The notes beneath the pieces were generated by a model that worked only from the letters and a program-made list of their open reading frames with translations, did no database searches and was not told where the DNA came from. A stretch of 14,013 nucleotides of DNA from an uncultured Mycoplasmatota bacterium (GTDB lineage: Bacteria > Bacillota_I > Bacilli_A > RF39 > UBA660). Shown piece after piece: positions 1-5,032 of the stretch. The stretch's first letter is position 1; every line of letters starts with the position of its first letter. The stretch covers positions 1-14,013 of the forward strand of contig USIB01000034.1 of assembly GCA_900554615.1 (NCBI GenBank), read 5' to 3'. A program made the position numbers and the translations under genes.

Positions 1-1
1 T

Positions 2-3000
2 ATGGGTCATATCGAGCTTGCAGCACCGGTATCCCATATCTGGTACTTCAAAGGAATTCCGAGCCGTATGGGTCTGATCCTTGACATTTCTCCGAGAACT
101 CTGGAGAAAGTCCTTTACTTTGCTAACTATATCGTACTGGATCCGGCTAATTCCGGACTCCAGTACAAACAGGTACTTACAGAGAGAGAATATCAGGATG
201 CACGTGAGGCTTATGGATATGATTTCCGTGTAGGTATGGGTGCAGAAGCTATACTTAAACTATTAAAAGAAATAAACGTAGAAGAAGAAATAGAAAAGAT
301 AGAAAAAGAGTTGGATGGTGCTCAAGAACAAAAGAGAACCCGTTTATTAAAACGTTTAGACATACTTGATGCATTTAAAAAATCTGGTAATAAGCCAGAA
401 TGGATGATATTAACAGCTCTTCCTGTTATACCTCCAGAATTAAGACCAATGATTCAACTTGATGGTGGACGTTTTGCTACAAGTGATTTAAATGATTTAT
501 ATAGACGTGTTATTAATCGTAACAATCGTTTAAAGAAATTACTTGAACTTAATGCACCAACAATCATTGTTCAAAATGAAAAGAGAATGCTTCAAGAAGC
601 AGTAGATACATTATTTGATAATGGTAGAAGAGGTAGAAGTGTTACTGGAGCAGGTAATAGAGCTCTTAAGAGTTTAAGTTCTATGCTAAAGAGTAAACAA
701 GGTAGATTTAGACAAAACTTACTTGGTAAGAGAGTTGACTACTCTGGTAGAAGTGTTATTGTTGTAGGACCGGATTTAAAGATGTATCAATGTGGTATTC
801 CTAAAGAAATGGCTCTTGAGTTATTTAAACCTCATGTTATTCATGGTTTAACTGAGAGAGGTCTTGCTAATAATATTAAGTCTGCTAAAAAGATGATTGA
901 TAATCAAGATCCTAAAGTATGGGATATTGTTGAAGATGTTATTAAAGAACATCCTGTAATGCTTAACAGAGCTCCTACTTTACATAGACTTGGTATTCAA
1001 GCATTTGAACCTAAGTTAATTAGTGGTAAGGCAATTAGACTTCATCCACTTGTTTGTACAGCATTTAATGCTGACTTTGATGGAGACCAGATGGCTGTTC
1101 ACGTACCTTTAAGCGAGGAAGCTAAAACTGAAGCTAGAATTCTTATGCTTGGTTCTAATAATATTCTTTCTCCTAAAAATGGAGATCCTATTGTTACTCC
1201 TTCTCAGGATATGATTCTTGGTAATTATTATATTACTATGGAAAAAGCTGGTGTAGAAGGAGAAGGTAGAGCGTTTAAGAATACTAATGAAGCTTTAATG
1301 GCTTATCAAAGAAGAGAGATTACTCTTCAAACAAGAATTGTTGTTCCTGTTAATTCGTTTAAACATAAGGTATTCTTAGATGAAGATAAGAATAAGTATT
1401 TAGTTACTACTCCTGGTAAGATTATCTTTAATGAGATTTTACCTGATTCATTCCCTTACTTATGTGAGGCTACTAGTGAAAATATTGAAGGTATTACTCC
1501 TAGTAAATACTTTATTGATTATGGTGAAGATGTTAAGACTAGAATTAGTGAGATGCCTTTATCTACTCCATTTAATAAGGGAGCACTTGAGAAGATTATT
1601 GCTCAAATGTTTAAGAGATATAAGACTACTGAAACTAGTATATTCCTAGATAAACTTAAAGATTTAGGATTTAAGTATTCTACTTTCTCTGGTATTACGA
1701 TAGCAGTATCTGATGTTGTTACTAGTAAGAATAAGGATGCTATTATTGAGAAGTCTAATGAAGAAATTAAGAAAGTTAATAAGCAATTCCAAAGAGGACT
1801 TATTACTGATAGGGAAAGATTAGAACTTGTTATTGATATTTGGACTAAGGCTAAAGAAGAAATTCAGGATGAATTACAAGGATATGCTAAGAGTTATGTT
1901 GATAATCCAATATTTATAATGATGAACTCTAAAGCTAGAGGATCTATCTCTAACTTTGTACAGCTTGCTGGTATGAGAGGATTAATGGCTAAACCTAATG
2001 GTGAAACTATTGAGATTCCAATTTTATCTTCATTTAGTGATGGTTTATCGGTATCTGAATTCTTCCTATCTACACATAGTGCTAGAAAGGGTAGTGCCGA
2101 TACAGCATTAAAGACTGCGGATTCTGGTTATATGACTAGAAGACTTGTTGATGTAGCACAAGATATTATTGTTAAAGAAGAAGATTGTGGTACTATTCAA
2201 GGTGTTGTTGTTAGTGCATTTATGGATGATAAAGATGGTATTATTGAGCCATTATATGATAGAATTGTTGGTAGATATACTAATAAGAAAGTTATTAATC
2301 CTGAAACTAAAGAAGTTATTATTGATAAAAATGAATATATTACTGAGGCTATAGCAGATAAGATTATTAAGGCTGGTATAACTGAAGTTGAAATTAGAAA
2401 TGTTTTAACTTGCAAGACTGATCATGGTGTATGTCAACATTGTTATGGTAGAAATCTTGCTACTGGTAATATTGTTGAAATTGGTGAGGCTGTTGGTATT
2501 ATGGGAGCTCAATCTATTGGTGAACCTGGTACTCAGCTTACCATGAGAACTTTCCATACTGGTGGTGTTGCTGGTGCTGATATTACTCAAGGTTTACCTA
2601 GAGTTGAAGAGTTATTTGAAGCTCGTAATCCTAAAGGTAAAGCCACTATTAGTGAGATATCTGGTGTTGTATCTAAGATTGAAGATGCTGGTGGTAAGTT
2701 TAAAGTATATGTTAAAAATGATACTGAAACTAGAGAACATGTTACTTTATATGGTGCTAAACTTAGAGTAGAGAAGGGTGATAAGATTGAGGCTGGAGAT
2801 AGAATTACTGAAGGTAGTGTTTCTCCTAAAGAGTTACTTGCAGTAACTGATCCTAACACTGTTCAACAATATATTCTAAAAGAAGTACAAAAGGTATATA
2901 GATCTCAAGGTGTTGATATTAGTGATAAACATGTTGAAATTATAGCTAAGAGAATGATTTCTAAAGTTAGAATTATGGATGCTGGAGATACTTTATTAGT

Positions 3001-3355
3001 TCCTAGTACTACTGTTTCTTTACAAGAATTTACTAAGGGTAATAAAGATGTTATTATTCAAGGTAAGAAACCTGCTATTGGACAACCAATACTTCTTGGT
3101 ATTACTAAGGCAGCTCTTGAGACTGATTCATTCTTATCAGCAGCTTCATTCCAAGAGACTACTAGAATCTTAACTGAGGCTTCTGTTAAGGGTAAGGTTG
3201 ATAAACTTCAAGGATTAAAAGAGAATGTTATTATTGGTAAGTTAATCCCTGCTGGTACTGGTGCTAAAGAGTATATGGATGTTGGTTATTCTTTAGAGAA
3301 GGAATTCTTTGATGAAGATGCTTCTGAAGTACTAGAAGAAGAGTTTTTAGATTAA
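2..3355 (+). CDS. rpoC: DNA-directed RNA polymerase subunit beta' (5'-truncated)
   Basis: This is the largest catalytic subunit of RNA polymerase. The visible 1117 residues begin at the MGHIELAAPVSHIWYFKG block, which lies near residue 92 in Bacillus RpoC, so about 91 residues, including the first zinc-binding motif, lie before the window. The ATG at position 2 is an internal Met, not the start. Visible landmarks (numbered from codon 1 here) are the NADFDGD Mg-binding catalytic loop at 356-362, the bridge-helix block ARKGSADTALKTA from 694, the second zinc site C729, C804, C811 and C814, and the trigger loop around 834-855 with the conserved His at 852. The C-terminus (SFQETTRILTEA...) is complete, and the implied total of about 1208 residues suits a Firmicute without large insertions. 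The first ~240 bases differ sharply from the rest in GC and codon choice. The gene is followed by terminators rather than by rpsL/rpsG. Identity is certain; the origin of the first 240 bases is not. Confidence 0.98.
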   Translation: MGHIELAAPVSHIWYFKGIPSRMGLILDISPRTLEKVLYFANYIVLDPANSGLQYKQVLTEREYQDAREAYGYDFRVGMGAEAILKLLKEINVEEEIEKIEKELDGAQEQKRTRLLKRLDILDAFKKSGNKPEWMILTALPVIPPELRPMIQLDGGRFATSDLNDLYRRVINRNNRLKKLLELNAPTIIVQNEKRMLQEAVDTLFDNGRRGRSVTGAGNRALKSLSSMLKSKQGRFRQNLLGKRVDYSGRSVIVVGPDLKMYQCGIPKEMALELFKPHVIHGLTERGLANNIKSAKKMIDNQDPKVWDIVEDVIKEHPVMLNRAPTLHRLGIQAFEPKLISGKAIRLHPLVCTAFNADFDGDQMAVHVPLSEEAKTEARILMLGSNNILSPKNGDPIVTPSQDMILGNYYITMEKAGVEGEGRAFKNTNEALMAYQRREITLQTRIVVPVNSFKHKVFLDEDKNKYLVTTPGKIIFNEILPDSFPYLCEATSENIEGITPSKYFIDYGEDVKTRISEMPLSTPFNKGALEKIIAQMFKRYKTTETSIFLDKLKDLGFKYSTFSGITIAVSDVVTSKNKDAIIEKSNEEIKKVNKQFQRGLITDRERLELVIDIWTKAKEEIQDELQGYAKSYVDNPIFIMMNSKARGSISNFVQLAGMRGLMAKPNGETIEIPILSSFSDGLSVSEFFLSTHSARKGSADTALKTADSGYMTRRLVDVAQDIIVKEEDCGTIQGVVVSAFMDDKDGIIEPLYDRIVGRYTNKKVINPETKEVIIDKNEYITEAIADKIIKAGITEVEIRNVLTCKTDHGVCQHCYGRNLATGNIVEIGEAVGIMGAQSIGEPGTQLTMRTFHTGGVAGADITQGLPRVEELFEARNPKGKATISEISGVVSKIEDAGGKFKVYVKNDTETREHVTLYGAKLRVEKGDKIEAGDRITEGSVSPKELLAVTDPNTVQQYILKEVQKVYRSQGVDISDKHVEIIAKRMISKVRIMDAGDTLLVPSTTVSLQEFTKGNKDVIIQGKKPAIGQPILLGITKAALETDSFLSAASFQETTRILTEASVKGKVDKLQGLKENVIIGKLIPAGTGAKEYMDVGYSLEKEFFDEDASEVLEEEFLD

Positions 3356-3362
3356 TTATATT

Positions 3363-3395
3363 AAAGTCATAACCTTTGGTTATGGCTTTTGTTTT
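3363..3395 (+). terminator. Rho-independent terminator after rpoC
   Basis: A 12-bp stem pairs 3363-3374 with 3378-3389 across a 3-nt loop, with one G-T wobble. A T-rich tail (3387-3395, interrupted by one G) follows. It begins 8 bases after the rpoC stop codon. Confidence 0.85.
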
Positions 3396-3420
3396 GAAGC
3401 CTTTTGATAAGTCTTCAAAA
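3392..3420 (+). repeat. Perfect 8-bp inverted repeat
   Basis: TTTTGAAG (3392-3399) is the exact reverse complement of CTTCAAAA (3413-3420), with a 13-nt loop. Its left arm reuses the T-tract of the rpoC terminator and no T-run follows it, so it is not itself a good terminator. It may be incidental or may support the neighbouring hairpins. Confidence 0.45.
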
Positions 3421-3422
3421 TG

Positions 3423-3461
3423 AACTATAGAGCCTATATGAAATAGTCTCTATAGTTTTTT
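3423..3461 (+). terminator. Second strong terminator hairpin
   Basis: AACTATAGAG (3423-3432) pairs perfectly with CTCTATAGTT (3448-3457). Past a 1x1 mismatch the stem continues with 4 bp (3434-3437 with 3443-3446) around a 5-nt loop, and a run of six T follows (3456-3461). It lies directly upstream of the promoter for the gene at 3496 and probably backs up the rpoC terminator. Confidence 0.75.
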
Positions 3462-3471
3462 CTAGTTTTTG

Positions 3472-3480
3472 TGATATAAT
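3472..3480 (+). promoter_or_regulatory. Extended -10 promoter for the gene at 3496
   Basis: TGATATAAT matches the extended -10 element (TGn plus a perfect TATAAT at 3475-3480). No good -35 is seen at the expected distance, where the terminator T-run lies. A start near 3487 would leave a leader of about 9 nt before the ATG at 3496. Confidence 0.65.
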
Positions 3481-3495
3481 TTAAGTGGTGATATT

Positions 3496-4176
3496 ATGTT
3501 TAAGGAATATAATGATAATGATTTTGTTATTAATTATCAGGATGATTTGGAAAAGTTAGTTACTAATTTTGTTAGTTATTATAAGAAGAATATTAATGTA
3601 TTACTTAATAGATTTCATTTAGATAGTATTAATAAGTTGGAAATTAGATTATTTTCTGATAAAAGTTTGCTTGATAATATGCCTTATAAATTGAGTGATT
3701 TTGCGGGCTTTTTTAATGATAAGGGTGTTAATTGTTATATTAACATTAATGGTAATAAGAGTGAAAGTTATATTATTAAGGCTATTATGCATGAAATTGT
3801 ACATCATATTTATAGATTTTATATTGAAGAAGAAGTTGATAGTAGAATTATTTGGTTTGATGAAGGACTTGCTATGAATTTTTCTTTGCAAAATGATAAA
3901 TATAATGATGAAGATACTTTTAAAGAATTTCTAAATAATAAAATATTTTCTATTAAGAATATTCCTTGTATTAATGATTTAAATCATGGTAAAAGTTTTG
4001 TTAATGAAAATTATAATGGCTATGATTTGTCATATTTGGTAGTTAGATATTTAATTGAAAATAATAGTCAAGAAGATTTTTATTTAATTATGAAGAGTAA
4101 AAATAAAATTAGAAATATTGGTGAAAATATATTAGAGATCGCTATTGGGTATTATCATGATTACTATGGTATTTGA
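3496..4176 (+). CDS. Putative zinc metallopeptidase, HExxH (gluzincin-like)
   Basis: This 226-residue protein has no signal peptide or membrane segment, so it is probably cytoplasmic. The recognisable part is HEIVH at residues 99-103, the two zinc-binding His flanking the catalytic Glu of zincins, followed 20 residues later by WFDEGLA with E123. That arrangement is typical of gluzincins, in which this Glu is the third zinc ligand (peptidase MA / M1-like fold). The protein is much smaller than M1 aminopeptidases and holds little beyond a minimal catalytic domain. The start ATG is the first in frame after a consensus extended -10; the upstream GTGGTG is a weak ribosome site. The gene ends with tandem stops TGA TAA. 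The next gene has its own promoter, so the two need not form an operon. The substrate is unknown. The metallopeptidase fold is fairly likely; a specific family is not claimed. Confidence 0.7.
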   Translation: MFKEYNDNDFVINYQDDLEKLVTNFVSYYKKNINVLLNRFHLDSINKLEIRLFSDKSLLDNMPYKLSDFAGFFNDKGVNCYININGNKSESYIIKAIMHEIVHHIYRFYIEEEVDSRIIWFDEGLAMNFSLQNDKYNDEDTFKEFLNNKIFSIKNIPCINDLNHGKSFVNENYNGYDLSYLVVRYLIENNSQEDFYLIMKSKNKIRNIGENILEIAIGYYHDYYGI

Positions 4177-4184
4177 TAAACTAA

Positions 4185-4213
4185 TTGAAAAATATAGAGT
4201 AATAGTGTATAAT
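4185..4213 (+). promoter_or_regulatory. Sigma-A-type promoter for the gene at 4234
   Basis: TTGAAA (4185-4190) and a perfect TATAAT (4208-4213) are separated by exactly 17 bases. The predicted start near 4220 lies at the edge of the GAGGAG ribosome site (4221-4226), so the leader would be only about 14 nt. Confidence 0.8.
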
Positions 4214-4233
4214 ATATAACGAGGAGATTTTTT

Positions 4234-4845
4234 ATGAAAATTGAGAAGTTAGATAAAGATAATATAGAAGAATATATAGGGGATATGAAACTTGTTGATA
4301 CTGATAATTTAAGAAATAATATTAATAAGTTAAATGAGTTTGGTATAAAGAAAGATGATAAGTTCGTATTTAGTTTTATTCCTTATGATGATTTTATTGG
4401 AGTTAGTTTTGGTAACTATAAAATAGATGATATTTTAGTTAAAGAAATATTTAATTTTTTAAATAATAATTTATCTTTTGATGGTCATTTATTAGTTGAA
4501 GTTTATAATAATAAAGTAATAGATGTTATGGATAGTTTATATAGAGTTAAAAATATTAATGTTAATAAAATTATTAAAGATGGTGATGATAATTCTTCAC
4601 AAAAAGAAAAATATGCTGATATTGATATGAGAAGTATTAAATACTTTGATTCTAAAAATAATATTTTTTGTAATTTATATAGTCAAAATATTCAAGATGA
4701 GGATGTTATTAAAAAGTTAGATAAGTTCTTTATTGAGAGTAATGCTAATTCTATTGATTTCTGTATTTTACCTGATAGTTTGGAATATATGGAAAGTTTA
4801 GGTTATAGATGTAATTCTAAATTATATATTATTGATTATGAATAA
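4234..4845 (+). CDS. Hypothetical acidic protein, possible degenerate GNAT-like
   Basis: This 203-residue cytoplasmic protein is rich in Asp, Asn, Ile and Lys, with no signal peptide, membrane segment or metal motif. I do not recognise a family with confidence. The opening (MKIEKLDKDNIEEYIGDM) and the ending, where a segment with SLEYMESLGYRC precedes a short hydrophobic strand, loosely resemble the first strand and the 'YExLGF' end of GNAT acetyltransferases. The central acetyl-CoA-binding Q/RxxGxG/A motif is not apparent, so this is at most a degenerate or very divergent member. The ATG is preceded by GAGGAG at 7-nt spacing and by a consensus promoter, which supports a real, independently expressed gene. 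A weak hairpin at 4960 may end the transcript. Composition matches its neighbours. The function is unknown. Confidence 0.75.
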   Translation: MKIEKLDKDNIEEYIGDMKLVDTDNLRNNINKLNEFGIKKDDKFVFSFIPYDDFIGVSFGNYKIDDILVKEIFNFLNNNLSFDGHLLVEVYNNKVIDVMDSLYRVKNINVNKIIKDGDDNSSQKEKYADIDMRSIKYFDSKNNIFCNLYSQNIQDEDVIKKLDKFFIESNANSIDFCILPDSLEYMESLGYRCNSKLYIIDYE

Positions 4846-4959
4846 ATGTTTATACTGATTGCTTATATATAGTAGGTATGGTTGATACATTAGTTTAAGA
4901 CTATATTTAGGCTTAAACTAACATAGCAAGACTTTGGCTTGATATGATAATAAGATGAT
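4846..4959 (+). other. Structured intergenic stretch of unknown role
   Basis: No gene is supported here. The clearest feature is a perfect 10-bp inverted repeat, TTAGTTTAAG (4890-4899) with CTTAAACTAA (4912-4921). A further 3 bp (4901-4903 with 4908-4910) pair beyond an A-G mismatch, with a 4-nt loop. It has no T-run after it, so it is not a standard terminator. A short CAAG/CTTG pairing follows (4927-4930 with 4938-4941). It could be the 3' UTR of the upstream gene or an unrecognised small RNA; I see no match to a known riboswitch or tRNA. Confidence 0.4.
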
Positions 4960-4984
4960 AAGAGAAGAATATTTCTCTTTTTTT
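4960..4984 (+). terminator. Weak hairpin with T-run before the murD-murC promoter
   Basis: AAGAGAA (4960-4966) pairs with TTCTCTT (4973-4979) around a 6-nt loop and runs into seven T (4978-4984). The stem is short and AT-rich, but the T-run and its place between two units suggest termination. Confidence 0.55.
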
Positions 4985-5005
4985 CTAGTAATATTTGAGT
5001 AGAAG

Positions 5006-5014
5006 TGATATAAT
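5006..5014 (+). promoter_or_regulatory. Extended -10 promoter for murD-murC
   Basis: TGATATAAT (TATAAT at 5009-5014) is the same extended -10 as before the gene at 3496. The -35 position holds only TAGTAA. A start near 5021 coincides with the GGAGTG ribosome site (5021-5026), implying a leader of about 12 nt. Confidence 0.65.
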
Positions 5015-5032
5015 TAAATTGGAGTGATGTGT

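Noticed and set aside
1060..1130. Local GC rise around the NADFDGDQMAVHVPLSEEA block as a second chimera point
   Set aside because: It spans only about 60 bases over the most conserved catalytic motif and flanking codon use is the same on both sides, so constraint explains it better than recombination.
1431..1649. Leu-rich 72-codon plus-strand frame within rpoC
   Set aside because: It is an out-of-frame reading of rpoC whose Leu/Arg richness comes from shifted AT-rich codons.
2197..2859. Minus-strand open frames within rpoC (about 60-90 codons)
   Set aside because: They are antisense shadows of a highly conserved gene, rich in Ser/Thr/Leu because of the T-ending codons, with no motifs or ribosome sites.
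4174..4179. TGA as a Trp codon, as in many Mollicutes
   Set aside because: The gene at 3496 ends TGA TAA and no confident gene carries an in-frame TGA; Trp positions in conserved motifs use TGG, so the standard code fits.
4846..4872. Tiny 8-codon frame directly after the stop of the gene at 4234
   Set aside because: It has no ribosome site of its own and no recognisable peptide type; such short frames are expected by chance in AT-rich DNA.
5024..5032. GTG or ATG at 5024/5027 as the start of the MurD-MurC fusion
   Set aside because: GTG 5024 lies inside the GGAGTG ribosome site and ATG 5027 is immediately next to it; ATG 5033 has 6-nt spacing and gives the expected MurD N-terminus.
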